A DNA stretch of 64,000 nt from Lentibacillus populi (GCA_014642895.1 BMJD01000010.1:1-64000), one strand, 5' to 3'; shown: positions 9,501-16,747, counted from the first letter of the stretch. The notes: generated by a model from the sequence alone, not told the origin. Made by a program: numbers and translations.

Positions 9501-10326
9501 AGATGAGGTAAAGGTGGAAGCGGACGCCAAACTGAAGGAAAATATAATCGAGTGGCAGCCATTGCTATTAGCGGATGCTGGATTAACCGAAGCCGTTAAC
9601 CGACGTTTGTCATTCCAGTACCCGTTCCAGCAGGCCCAAACGGCCCGGGCTAAACAAACTGTTACCGAAATAAAGCGGCAGCGGGAAATAAAAGACGAAT
9701 ACAGCGATGAACAGCTTGTCCAAACATTTCAAGCACCAATCGTCACACGTCCTAAATTCATGCAGCAGGAACAAACTATCTCAGCGGCCGAACGTGGCAC
9801 GGTAATGCATACGGTGATGCAGCATATTCCTTTGGACAAGGCATTAGCAGCTGAAGAGGTTGAGGAGTTTGCAGAAATCCTCGTGGAGAAAGAAATACTG
9901 ACAAACGATAAAGCGGCGGTCATTGACTTTAGCGCTATAGCTCAGTTTTTTACAACCGAAATTGGCAAGTACATGCTTTCCACTCCCGAGCTATACCGGG
10001 AAGTCCCGTTTAGTCTGTCTTTGCCGGCTAGTCAGGTTTATCCGGATTGGTCAAGTGAAACGGACGAACACGTTTTGGTTCAAGGTGTGATCGACTGTAT
10101 TATTCCAAAAGATGACGGCTGGATTATTTTGGATTATAAGACAGATGCCATTGATGGAGAAGTAACAGAACAGGTTACCAGCAAACTTAAGAAGAGATAC
10201 ATGACGCAAATGAACCTGTACCGGCAAGCAATTGAAACAATTTGGCACCAGCCGGTAAAAGAGACATACCTCTATTTCTTTGCTAAACAGCTGGTGGTTA
10301 AAGTACCGGATGCCACTGGCGAATAA
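6589..10326 (+). CDS. addA: AddA, ATP-dependent helicase/nuclease subunit A
   Basis: AddA is the UvrD-family 3'-5' helicase and nuclease subunit of AddAB. The 1245-residue protein has Walker A AAGSGKT (residues 24-30), a Walker B/DEYQDT box (Asp403, Glu404), helicase motif III GDVKQSIYRFR, motif V IHKSKGLEFP and motif VI YVALTRAKEKL. A C-terminal RecB-type nuclease carries ILDYKTD with Asp1182 and Lys1184. The ATG is preceded by GGGGGAG and overlaps the intergenic base after addB. No further SbcCD genes follow, unlike the B. subtilis addBA-sbcDC order; an 850-base gap with a dispersed repeat follows instead. Confidence 0.97.
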   Translation: MVNWTNEQHKAIYTDGSDVLVAAAAGSGKTAVLVERIIQKLIKQDNPVDIDTLLVVTFTNAAAQEMRNRVGLALERALAENPASNHLKKQLSLLQRASISTLHSFCLDVVKQYAYLLDIDPGFRIANDMEADLIKQEVIADLFEEWYGKEGDEQGHFFAVVDRFSSDRSDIDVENLVLDLYTFAMQNPYPERWLDRLAETYDVKDGWTEAKLPWLSIMKREVSSQLAAMKEETSLALGLTRENDGPYHYAEAIAADLANLEEALAQLESWDNLQAYMQQSTFANLSRKKVDCDETKKNKVKMLRDSYKKRWNDMKQNWFTRDLSGHIADMRELAPVIKQLTELVKQFKVRFTEQKREKAIVDFSDLEHYCLELLSDTSMGNDYPVPSTVANHFKKQFTEVLVDEYQDTNLVQETILSLISDQDGSGNMFMVGDVKQSIYRFRHAEPSLFIDKYKRFAQPETNGLRIDLASNFRSREQVLIGANYIFRQILDENVGEINYDQDAELIYANHMYDSLDFQESEPELLIIDREAPEENETQEDEPENYQDLEKAQLEARAYAEKIKGWIGQKDNPPLKVVDKATQTQRGIQYRDVVILLRSMTWAPTIVDELKKQGIPVYAELSTGYFEAIEVKIMLSFLKVIDNPRQDIPLASILRSPIVGLNEEELARIRLADRRHTYYDALKKFNRQETGETAVKINNFLEQLKRFRVASRQGALSELIWQIYRETGYYDFVGGMPGGRQRQANLRALYDRARGYETTSFRGLFRFLRFIERMEERGEDLGAARALSEQEDVVRIMTIHKSKGLEFPVVILGAMDKQFNMQDLKQRYLLHKDLGFASKYIDPVKRITYPTLLFHAFQKEKLRELLAEEMRVLYVALTRAKEKLVMVANVASFEKKQAKWQKMIDHGEWVLPAHYRMEAKTYLDWVGPALLRHQKNAALRTEELSDAVLDEIKVDPSAWNVSIVHGSEYANLDEVKVEADAKLKENIIEWQPLLLADAGLTEAVNRRLSFQYPFQQAQTARAKQTVTEIKRQREIKDEYSDEQLVQTFQAPIVTRPKFMQQEQTISAAERGTVMHTVMQHIPLDKALAAEEVEEFAEILVEKEILTNDKAAVIDFSAIAQFFTTEIGKYMLSTPELYREVPFSLSLPASQVYPDWSSETDEHVLVQGVIDCIIPKDDGWIILDYKTDAIDGEVTEQVTSKLKKRYMTQMNLYRQAIETIWHQPVKETYLYFFAKQLVVKVPDATGE

Positions 10327-10484
10327 GCACCGTGATTATGGGATGTGAGCAAGCAATGAAATTAGGTGCGTGAACATTCCCCAGGAGGGTGCGGACAATA
10401 AAACAGGACGAGTTGAGACAAGAAGAAACCTGTATTCATGCCAAACCTGGGAGAGCAGCCATACATCATTACTGAACAATAAAC

Positions 10485-10511
10485 AGACCTATTCCATTAT
10501 GGAATAGGTCT
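10485..10511. terminator. perfect hairpin downstream of addA
   Basis: AGACCTATTCC, a five-base loop and GGAATAGGTCT form a perfect stem 160 bases after addA. There is no T-run after it on the plus strand, so it may be a weak terminator or another structural element. No gene is visible in 10327-11081. Confidence 0.4.
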
Positions 10512-10748
10512 ACTTGCGGTTAAGAAATATGAATGAGTCCCGGATATTCCTCCACTAGCCAACTCTTTTCCTTAAACCGATATATATTAACGTATGTAAA
10601 AGACAGACAGAAAGTGAATCAAATCGAATAAGTTTGCCTGACTGTCACGCCAGGTAAAATGGATACAAGGTTTTTCCCGCGTGCCAACGAACAGCCATTG
10701 ATTCCCAATGAAACACCTTGCTTCTAAAACTTGTCACCTTTGTTCTAG

Positions 10749-10956
10749 GTAAAGAAAGTATAAAAATTTAGGTTCTATTCTGCTTACGTCAGAGTTGGCC
10801 ATGTCCAGCTCCAGCGCCCAGCAACTAGCAAACTTCACACTCCTTCACTACGATAAGTCAACATCGGTTCGCTTCCAGCTCACCGTGTTTCCTTTATCTC
10901 ATTGCGGAGTGCTCCAGTTTGTACGTTGCTAAACGGGCGCTTGCGCTTTTCTTATT
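10749..10956 (+). repeat. dispersed structured repeat, copy A (short form)
   Basis: This 208-base element begins with GTAAAGAAAGTATAAAAATT and contains the family landmarks CAGCTCCAGCGCCCAGC, CTACGATAAGTCAACATC, TTTCCTTTATCTCATTGCGG and GCTAAACGGGCGCTTGCGC in order. The first and last landmarks can pair, as can the second and third. It lacks the central ~130-base module of copies B and C. It is much more GC-rich than its surroundings and contains no convincing coding frame. Confidence 0.8.
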
Positions 10957-11081
10957 GGATTGTGACGGATTTGTTGCAATTTATAACTGGTGTTAACAAC
11001 GCGTAAACCTTTCTATACCAGTGGTTTGCCCCAATATCGTTACAGTGGGAACCCGCTGCTGCTAATTTTTCCCCCTATAAC

Positions 11082-11097
11082 TGTAATAAAAATCACA
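11082..11097 (+). promoter_or_regulatory. FNR-type box upstream of the heme-copper operon
   Basis: TGTAA-TAAAAA-TCACA differs in one position from the FNR consensus TGTGA-N6-TCACA. It lies 85-100 bases before the first gene of the operon. The same core, including AGTTG after the box, recurs at 47326 next to a DUF2249 gene. The spacing to a clear -10 is not obvious, so activation by FNR is an inference. Confidence 0.5.
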
Positions 11098-11181
11098 GTT
11101 GCTCGTGATTTATTTCACTTCTTGCATAGCACTTCCCTAATAAGATGTAAGTGTAATAGTCAGAACCAGGGAGGGTTGGAA

Positions 11182-11334
11182 ATGAACACAACCAAAGCGA
11201 ATATTTCCAAACAGCAAGAGGGCGCAGATGACGTAAAATCGTTAAAAGGCACGTTGGTGTCAACAGGAATCGTCGGTGCTGTGATCGTCATAATGTGGGT
11301 AGCGGTATTTTGGTTATATATGACTAGATTATAG
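11182..11334 (+). CDS. small single-helix subunit of B-family heme-copper enzyme (subunit IIa-like)
   Basis: The 50-residue product has a hydrophilic N-terminal half and one membrane helix (about residues 27-47, VSTGIVGAVIVIMWVAVFWLY). Short one-helix subunits of this kind (CoxIIa) accompany subunit II of ba3-type enzymes and fill the place of a missing helix there. The start at 11182 is chosen for its GGAGGG ribosome site; an upstream in-frame extension has none. It lies 12 bases before the CuA subunit gene and starts the operon. Confidence 0.8.
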   Translation: MNTTKANISKQQEGADDVKSLKGTLVSTGIVGAVIVIMWVAVFWLYMTRL

Positions 11335-11346
11335 GGGGGAGAGGGC

Positions 11347-11808
11347 ATGCATAAATTTGAGGAAATTTGGCTCACCTTAAGTGCAGGTATTTTAATCATT
11401 TTTATGGTGGTTGTCGGCTATCAAACGTTTGCATTAGGTATGGGGCCGCCAAGTGAAAAAGAAACGATTGATCCGCAAAAAGTAGATCAGATTGCACCAT
11501 TTAACGATCCGGGAGTAAAGAAAATTGGTGAAAACGAATATGAAGTAGTCATGACACTACAGGCATTTGGTTTCAACCCAGGTAATATTGAAGTACCAGC
11601 TGGGGCAAAAGTGAACTTTACTATGACGTCAAAGGATGTGACACATGGCTTCCAAATTGCTGAAACAAATGTGAATGCAATGGTAATGCCAGGACATATT
11701 CAAAAAATATCACACACATTTGATAAGCCGGGAAACTATTTAATTTTATGTAACGAATATTGTGGCACAGGACATCAGATGATGTCTACAACAATTACCG
11801 TGAAGTAA
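11347..11808 (+). CDS. CuA-containing subunit II of a B-family heme-copper enzyme
   Basis: A 153-residue protein with one N-terminal membrane helix (about residues 10-32) and an external cupredoxin domain. The CuA ligands are all visible: His100, Cys135, Glu137, Cys139, His143 and Met146 in CNEYCGTGHQMM. It takes electrons from a cytochrome c or similar donor and passes them to subunit I. The short form with one helix is typical of ba3 oxidases; it is equally typical of the CuA nitric oxide reductase of Bacillus azotoformans. Ribosome site GGGGGGAGAGG; followed by subunit I after 15 bases. Confidence 0.92.
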   Translation: MHKFEEIWLTLSAGILIIFMVVVGYQTFALGMGPPSEKETIDPQKVDQIAPFNDPGVKKIGENEYEVVMTLQAFGFNPGNIEVPAGAKVNFTMTSKDVTHGFQIAETNVNAMVMPGHIQKISHTFDKPGNYLILCNEYCGTGHQMMSTTITVK

Positions 11809-11823
11809 AGGAGGGGAACTGAA

Positions 11824-13503
11824 ATGGAACAAGCGATTCAATCAACATTACGGGAGAAAGCGAACAGAGCATTAGGTGTCAATCTCAAGGACGCGAAACT
11901 ATCAAAAGCATACCTATCCGTATCCTTCATCACCTTGCTTGTTGGCGGTATTTTAGGATTATTGCAAGGGCTTGAGCGTTCCGGTTTGCTGGAATTGCCA
12001 GCTTGGCTGAACTATTATCAAGTGTTAACAGCACATGGAATTTTACTCATTCTTATTTTCACGTCAACATTTACAATCGGTTATTTATATGCAGGGGTTT
12101 CCCATACACTTGGCGGATTGCTGCCAAAAGTCCGGAAAATGGCTTGGACTGGATTTGTCCTCATGCTAATTGGTGTAGCATTAGTAGTCATCACGATTGT
12201 GGCAAATGAAGCGTCTGTTTTATATACGTTTTACCCGCCGCTTGCAGCATCACCGGTGTTTTATATTGGATTAGTGTTTGTTGTACTTGGAATATGGTCG
12301 TGCTGTTTTGGGGTGTTTATCAACTATAACCACTGGCGGAAAAATCATCGCGGTGAGGTAACTCCATTACTGGCATTTTTCGCTATGGGCGTCTTTGTAT
12401 TATGGTTTTTTGGAAGTCTTGGTGTAACCACCGAAGTTTTAACGCTTATTCCTTGGTCATTGGGCTGGAAAGAAACGATCAATGTAATGGTTAGTCGTAC
12501 ATTGTTCTGGAGCTTTGGTCATACATTAGTAAACATTTGGTATATTGTAGCAACCTCCGCATGGTATGTCGTAGTACCAAAGATTATCGGCGGAAGAGTG
12601 TTTAGTGACAAATTAGCAAGACTGGTAGTTGTTTTACTAGTGATTCTTAATATACCTGGAGGATTCCACCATCAGATCATTGATCCGGGAATTTCGGAAT
12701 CAGTTAAGTTTTTACATGTATTTATGAGTATATCAATTGCGTTTCCTTCTCTAATGACTGCATTCGCTATGTTTGCCGTATTTGAACGGGCTGGCAGGAA
12801 ATTAGGTGGAAAAGGGCTGCTGGGATGGTTCAAAAAACTGCCATGGGGCGATGTTCGGTTCCTGGCGCCGATGGTTGCAATGATCGCCTTTATTCCTGCA
12901 GGAGCTGGTGGTATTGTAAATACGAGCAACCAGATGAACCAGGTTATTCACAACACATTATGGGTAGTAGGACACTTTCACCTGACAGTCGGGACATCAG
13001 TTGTTCTAACATTCTTTGGAATTTGTTATTGGCTGATCCCGTATTTAGCAAAACGCAAGCTAACACCACAAATGAATAAGCTTGGTGTCATTCAAACGAT
13101 CATTTGGACGGTCGGAATGATTCTCATGTCTGGTTCCCAACATCTAGTAGGGCTCCTTGGTGATCCAAGGCGTACAGCTTTTACCACATACGGGGATCAT
13201 AACACAGCATTAAGCTGGGTTCCTTATGAATATGTGATGGGGATTGGCGCGACGTTATTGCTAATCGGGGTAATTATTCAAGTTTACGCCGTATTTAACA
13301 TGATGTTTTTTGCACCAAAAGGAGAGACTGAATTTCCAATCGGTGAACCGGAAGACGATGCACTGCCAACGCCAATTTGGATGGAACGCTGGGGGTTATG
13401 GATTGTCCTGATGCTAATGGTTGTTGCGATGGCGTATGTCGTACCTGTTGTTGATTTTATTGTAAATGCACCTCCAGGATCACCACCGATCAAGACATGG
13501 TGA
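11824..13503 (+). CDS. B-family heme-copper subunit I lacking the active-site tyrosine; probable CuA-type nitric oxide reductase or ba3-like oxidase
   Basis: The 559-residue, 12-14-helix protein aligns by eye with Thermus ba3 subunit I, even in numbering. Visible metal ligands are His71 and His386 (low-spin heme), His233, His282 and His283 (CuB) and His384 (high-spin heme). The PSLMTAF region keeps Ser309 and Thr312 of the K-channel, and Tyr248 is kept. However, the cross-linked Tyr237 of oxygen reductases is Asn237 here (GHTLVNIWY instead of GHPIVYFWL) and Tyr244 is Thr. Loss of this tyrosine with retention of all histidines is what is seen in nitric oxide reductases derived from oxidases. 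I therefore favour NO reduction to N2O, but an oxidase using another tyrosine (Tyr240) is not excluded. The upstream FNR-type box fits anaerobic use. Confidence 0.85.
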   Translation: MEQAIQSTLREKANRALGVNLKDAKLSKAYLSVSFITLLVGGILGLLQGLERSGLLELPAWLNYYQVLTAHGILLILIFTSTFTIGYLYAGVSHTLGGLLPKVRKMAWTGFVLMLIGVALVVITIVANEASVLYTFYPPLAASPVFYIGLVFVVLGIWSCCFGVFINYNHWRKNHRGEVTPLLAFFAMGVFVLWFFGSLGVTTEVLTLIPWSLGWKETINVMVSRTLFWSFGHTLVNIWYIVATSAWYVVVPKIIGGRVFSDKLARLVVVLLVILNIPGGFHHQIIDPGISESVKFLHVFMSISIAFPSLMTAFAMFAVFERAGRKLGGKGLLGWFKKLPWGDVRFLAPMVAMIAFIPAGAGGIVNTSNQMNQVIHNTLWVVGHFHLTVGTSVVLTFFGICYWLIPYLAKRKLTPQMNKLGVIQTIIWTVGMILMSGSQHLVGLLGDPRRTAFTTYGDHNTALSWVPYEYVMGIGATLLLIGVIIQVYAVFNMMFFAPKGETEFPIGEPEDDALPTPIWMERWGLWIVLMLMVVAMAYVVPVVDFIVNAPPGSPPIKTW

Positions 13504-13519
13504 AGCAGAGGTGGGATGC

Positions 13520-13705
13520 CAGAGGTCGGAAGCAGGAGAAAGAAGATCGGCGAATTCATTGCATGCAAATCTTGCCTCCGAATTCTGGCCCCTGATTACT
13601 GTATAAGTTCAGAGGCCAGTGAACAGAAGTCGGAAGTCAGAGAAAAGAGATCGGTAAATTCATTATATCTAAATCTGACCTCCGACTTTTGTCATCTGAT
13701 TGCTA
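13520..13705. repeat. duplicated 82-base hairpin unit
   Basis: Two diverged copies (13520-13601 and 13624-13705, offset 104 bases) share CAGA-GTCGGAAG, GAGATCGG-AATTCATT, AAATCT-(G/A)CCTCCGA and CTGATT in the same order. Each has arms that can pair (GTCGGAAGTCAGA with TCTGACCTCCGAC in the second). They fill the gap between subunit I and the Sco gene. Confidence 0.65.
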
Positions 13706-13724
13706 GATAAGGAAGTGATCGTTT

Positions 13725-14357
13725 ATGAAAAATTGGCGTAATACGTTAGCTATTATACTAGTCATCATATTTGGAAGTGCATTATTTTACGTTGGTACAG
13801 ATGGGTTCAGGGCGTTTACTGCGGAAAGTGCGAGAACATATGAATTGTTAAAAGATAAGCCAGTTTTCCCTGATGTGACATTACAGGACAGTCAGGAACG
13901 GACATATTCATTCGATGAGTTTGCCGAGGGGAAATTTGTGTTTCTAACGTTTATGTATACAAGCTGCACCACCGTGTGTCCGCAATTGGAAATGAATATG
14001 GCTGATGTTTATGAGGCGATTCCGAAAAAATATATTGGCAAGGATATCCTTTTCTTAAGTATCAGTTTTGACCCGGAGCGGGATAATCCGGAAACGTTAG
14101 CGAAATATCAAACCTATTTCGGCAGTGATGGTGAGACTTGGCGAATGGCACGGATCAATGATAAGAAAGAGTTGGATTCATTATTAAAGAGATTAGGTGT
14201 CATTGTCATTCCTGATGGGAACGGAAATTTCACTCATAATACGGCATTCTATTTAATAGGTAAGCAAGGTCATTTAATGGAGATACTGGATTATACGAAA
14301 ATAGAAGATGCTGCAGATACCGTTATCGCGATGCTTGGTAATGAAACGGGGGGCTGA
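13725..14357 (+). CDS. SCO1/SenC family copper chaperone
   Basis: The 210-residue thioredoxin-fold protein has one N-terminal membrane anchor (about residues 7-24) and the copper-binding set Cys81, Cys85 (TSCTTVC) and His171 (FTHNTAF). Sco proteins deliver copper to the CuA site of subunit II, which is encoded in the same operon. The gene is separated from subunit I by the duplicated hairpin, so part of the transcript may end there. The ribosome site is AAGGAAGTGATC. A peroxiredoxin-like function is less likely because of the linked CuA gene. Confidence 0.9.
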   Translation: MKNWRNTLAIILVIIFGSALFYVGTDGFRAFTAESARTYELLKDKPVFPDVTLQDSQERTYSFDEFAEGKFVFLTFMYTSCTTVCPQLEMNMADVYEAIPKKYIGKDILFLSISFDPERDNPETLAKYQTYFGSDGETWRMARINDKKELDSLLKRLGVIVIPDGNGNFTHNTAFYLIGKQGHLMEILDYTKIEDAADTVIAMLGNETGG

Positions 14358-14360
14358 CAA

Positions 14361-14918
14361 ATGAAACAGGCAATGTATGGTTTATTGTTATATATTTTTT
14401 TGATCCTGCCGCCTGTTGCGAATTTGCTTGAGTCGATTATGATTGTTCATATGCATACCCAAATGCCGCTGCTCGTTTTTTCCGGATTTCTTATGGCGCA
14501 ATTTTTCCAACTCCGCTTTCCACGCTTTTTTGCCAAATGGAATCAAAATGGTGTACCAGGGCTTCTCCTTTTCCTTATCGTTTGGAGTTATTGGATGATA
14601 CCACGGGCGATGGATGAGGCAATTACGATTCAGGTCGTCGAGATATTTAAATTTATTAGTTTGCCATTTTTAGCTGGGGTTCCCCTACGTGATAGTTGGA
14701 AGAAGCTCAGTACTTTCGGAAAAGGATTTATTTACGTATTTATTATGCTTATTTTTTCATTAATGGCAGTTTTGTATATTGGTACGGATGAACAAATATG
14801 TAACAACTACCTGGAGGTCGATCAAAAAACACTTGGCTGGGGGTCACTTGCGATGGCGGCGTGTATGATTATTTATGGTATCCAGTTCATTTTCACCGAT
14901 CAATCAACCTATGAATAA
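14361..14918 (+). CDS. hypothetical integral membrane protein linked to the heme-copper operon
   Basis: I do not recognise the family of this 185-residue protein with certainty. It has about six hydrophobic helices. The first loop contains His-Met-His (MIVHMHTQMP near residue 30) and the overall shape recalls membrane proteins of the CtaG/DUF1404 type found beside terminal oxidases. It starts 3 bases after the sco gene with GGGGGGC as ribosome site, so it is cotranscribed. Position suggests a role in copper or heme insertion for the enzyme encoded upstream; this is inference only. Confidence 0.65.
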   Translation: MKQAMYGLLLYIFLILPPVANLLESIMIVHMHTQMPLLVFSGFLMAQFFQLRFPRFFAKWNQNGVPGLLLFLIVWSYWMIPRAMDEAITIQVVEIFKFISLPFLAGVPLRDSWKKLSTFGKGFIYVFIMLIFSLMAVLYIGTDEQICNNYLEVDQKTLGWGSLAMAACMIIYGIQFIFTDQSTYE

Positions 14919-14966
14919 AGAATCCGCCCTCCGCGATTTTGGATTAGATTTGCGGAGGACCGATCC

Positions 14967-15185
14967 CTATGCATTTGCAGATATAATTTGGTCGTATGCA
15001 TCCTGATCAAATGGGTTTGTCGAGCTAATACCTGTATTGGTACAAATAAAGTCCCCTGTGTTGAACGAACCGGAACCAGAGCTTGTTTTTGATGTGCTTT
15101 TGGGAGACAGGTAAAAGGAATCTCCAAAATTAACAACCCCACCATCAATGCTGTTTACTTTTAGCGGACCTACAATAGATGGCAT
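14967..15185 (-). CDS. gerPF: spore germination protein GerPF
   Basis: The 72-residue protein has the GerPF/GerPA signature: MPSIVGPLKVNSI at the N-terminus, then VVNFGDSFYLSPKS and a GSGSFNTGDF segment. GerP proteins sit in the inner coat of spores and help germinants pass the coat. It is the last gene of a six-gene minus-strand cluster in the B. subtilis order. The start is placed at 15185 by homology and by the AGGTGTAAAA ribosome site; a longer frame upstream overlaps gerPE and is not likely used. Confidence 0.93.
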   Translation of the reverse strand: MPSIVGPLKVNSIDGGVVNFGDSFYLSPKSTSKTSSGSGSFNTGDFICTNTGISSTNPFDQDAYDQIISANA

Positions 15186-15234
15186 TTTTACACCTTCCTG
15201 GGTTTTTTTCTTCCTAGGATAAACTATGAATCCT

Positions 15235-15630
15235 TTATGTGCTTTGTGCAGGGCTAACATCTTCTTCACGCAAGATCCGGAAATGTTTTATTCGAGCCTC
15301 GGCAGATAGTTTATGAATGCTGCCGATTTGAAAGATAGAAGAAGTATCAACCCCAATGAATTGAGCCTGTTGTACATGGATAGATGGCTCATGATGATAG
15401 ATTCGCTGCTTTACGTTACTGCTTTTATTCAGCCACTTGGCAGGCCGAGTAAATAAATCGTAATTTGTAAATGGGACATCGTCTTTAGGAGTGAACACAG
15501 CCCCTTCTTTTTGTACTGCAATCACCCTTGAAATTGGCCGTGAAAATTCCGTATCGCCGATTGCTAAAATGGAACTAAAGGCAACGGAAGCACCTTCGAC
15601 ATTTTTTACACATGCAGTCCTTTTTTCCAA
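15235..15630 (-). CDS. gerPE: spore germination protein GerPE
   Basis: The 131-residue protein matches GerPE in length, in cluster position and in the SSILAIGDTEF and SSIFQIGSIHKLSAEARIKH segments, two copies of the IGD/IGS-type motif common to GerP proteins. I choose a TTG start at 15630 because AAAAGGTG lies 6 bases upstream and the resulting MEKRTACVKN start resembles B. subtilis GerPE; a GTG three codons earlier is possible. It lies 38 bases after gerPD and 49 before gerPF. Confidence 0.9.
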   Translation of the reverse strand: MEKRTACVKNVEGASVAFSSILAIGDTEFSRPISRVIAVQKEGAVFTPKDDVPFTNYDLFTRPAKWLNKSSNVKQRIYHHEPSIHVQQAQFIGVDTSSIFQIGSIHKLSAEARIKHFRILREEDVSPAQST

Positions 15631-15668
15631 TTGAATCACCTTTTCAGAAATCTGTTTAGTCTGCTTTA

Positions 15669-15842
15669 TTATGGCGCTAATGGAACAATCGCTCCAACCG
15701 TGAAAGCTTCAGGTGGGGTATCGAAAAATGATGAAAGGATCATTTCATCATTATCACCGATCAGAAACACGGATGAGGCTGTAATGGCATCAATTTCCAC
15801 ATTACATACGTTTAATCCCCAGTTATGAACTTCCAGATTCAT
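15669..15842 (-). CDS. gerPD: spore germination protein GerPD
   Basis: A 57-residue frame starting with MNLEVHNWGLNVCNVEIDAI and containing SSVFLIGDND, as expected of GerPD. Its ATG overlaps the TGA of gerPC (ATGA), so translation is coupled. The protein ends with VGAIVPLAP, a tail that gerPB also carries in similar form (PLIPLAP). Confidence 0.9.
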   Translation of the reverse strand: MNLEVHNWGLNVCNVEIDAITASSVFLIGDNDEMILSSFFDTPPEAFTVGAIVPLAP

Positions 15843-16441
15843 TGATCTTCTCCTTTTTGTTCATTTCCTTGCATATAGGAAACAAGCGATTGGTAAATTT
15901 CTTGTTTAATTTGCTCCGTAATGTAGGCCGTTAATTGATCCTCTGAAACTACTTTATTGTTTTTTCTTGCTTCTTGCTCGTAAAAAGCAATCCGATGGGG
16001 AAGTTGTTTTTCAATATCCTGGAGCATGATGGATTGGAATCCTTTATCAACAGGGTTCCGATATTGTTCAGCTAAATGCTGGATAAGTGTCGGTCCCTCT
16101 TTGCTGAGATACCGGCTTAAATCAGTTAATAACGTTTGCTTGATTGGCTGTTCGACACCAACCTGGTCGCCCTGGTTTGCTTGGTTTGCCTGGTTAATTC
16201 CAAGGTCATCAATGTTCGCCAAGTCACTTGGTGTCAGCCCGATATGCAGTGTCCCGTCAAGTCGCTCAATTTTTAGCTGATCAAAATTATATTCGATTTT
16301 CTCGATTGTGTTTTTGTTTTTCTCCTGTGCGATCTGTTCCACTTGATTTAGCCTTGATTCCAATTTTTTTATTTTCTTATCTTGTTCTTTCATATGCTGA
16401 TGGAGGTCGTAAAAGTAATTCGTCCATTCATTTCCGTTCAT
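15839..16441 (-). CDS. gerPC: spore germination protein GerPC
   Basis: The 200-residue protein is GerPC by cluster position and by its layout: an N-terminal YFYDLHQHMKEQ segment, a coiled coil (about residues 17-45, with KKLESRLNQVEQ), then IEYNFDQLKIERLDGTLHIGL, the conserved core, and a helical C-terminal half. It is the largest GerP protein and, in other bacilli, is needed for assembly of the others in the inner coat. A short spacer rich in Asn-Gln (NQANQANQGDQ) near residue 78 looks like local repeat growth. Confidence 0.9.
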   Translation of the reverse strand: MNGNEWTNYFYDLHQHMKEQDKKIKKLESRLNQVEQIAQEKNKNTIEKIEYNFDQLKIERLDGTLHIGLTPSDLANIDDLGINQANQANQGDQVGVEQPIKQTLLTDLSRYLSKEGPTLIQHLAEQYRNPVDKGFQSIMLQDIEKQLPHRIAFYEQEARKNNKVVSEDQLTAYITEQIKQEIYQSLVSYMQGNEQKGEDQ

Positions 16442-16522
16442 GAAAAAGTCCCCCTAAATACCTGATAGATCAATTAGCGCTTTTAAAATAGGCTAGGGCC
16501 CATGATTATTGTATGCGGCTCT

Positions 16523-16747
16523 TTAAAAGTTGTGCTTCCTCGTCTCTGGTGCTAGCGGAATTAATGGGGAAGTTATATTTCTAACTGCTTCAGCTTCTGC
16601 CGCCGGTTCGGTGTATCCTCCGGTATTGTGGATATCTGCTTGTGACTGGATACTGCCAGTACTGCCAATTTGTAAAACGGAAGAATTTGTAATTGAACCG
16701 ATTTTGATGATATTAATATGGATGGACTGATGAATCGTAATATTCAT
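16523..16747 (-). CDS. gerPB: spore germination protein GerPB
   Basis: The 74-residue protein begins MNITIHQSIHINIIKIGSI and continues TNSSVLQIGSTGSIQS, nearly the same as B. subtilis GerPB. The start at 16747 follows GGAGTGAGG; an in-frame GTG three codons upstream has a poorer site. It lies 17 bases after gerPA. The C-terminal part (ITSPLIPLAPETRK) is variable in the family. Confidence 0.92.
   Translation of the reverse strand: MNITIHQSIHINIIKIGSITNSSVLQIGSTGSIQSQADIHNTGGYTEPAAEAEAVRNITSPLIPLAPETRKHNF

Noticed and set aside
11090-11111. AAATCAC-N8-GTGATTT palindrome as a separate operator
   Set aside because: It overlaps the FNR-type box, and the orientation TCAC...GTGA is not that of FNR or CRP. 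I cannot assign a regulator, so only the FNR-type reading is listed.
10990-11181. Longer N-terminus for the small subunit gene starting at 10990
   Set aside because: The extra sequence overlaps the FNR-type box region, has no ribosome site and no similarity to subunit IIa; the ATG at 11182 has a strong site.
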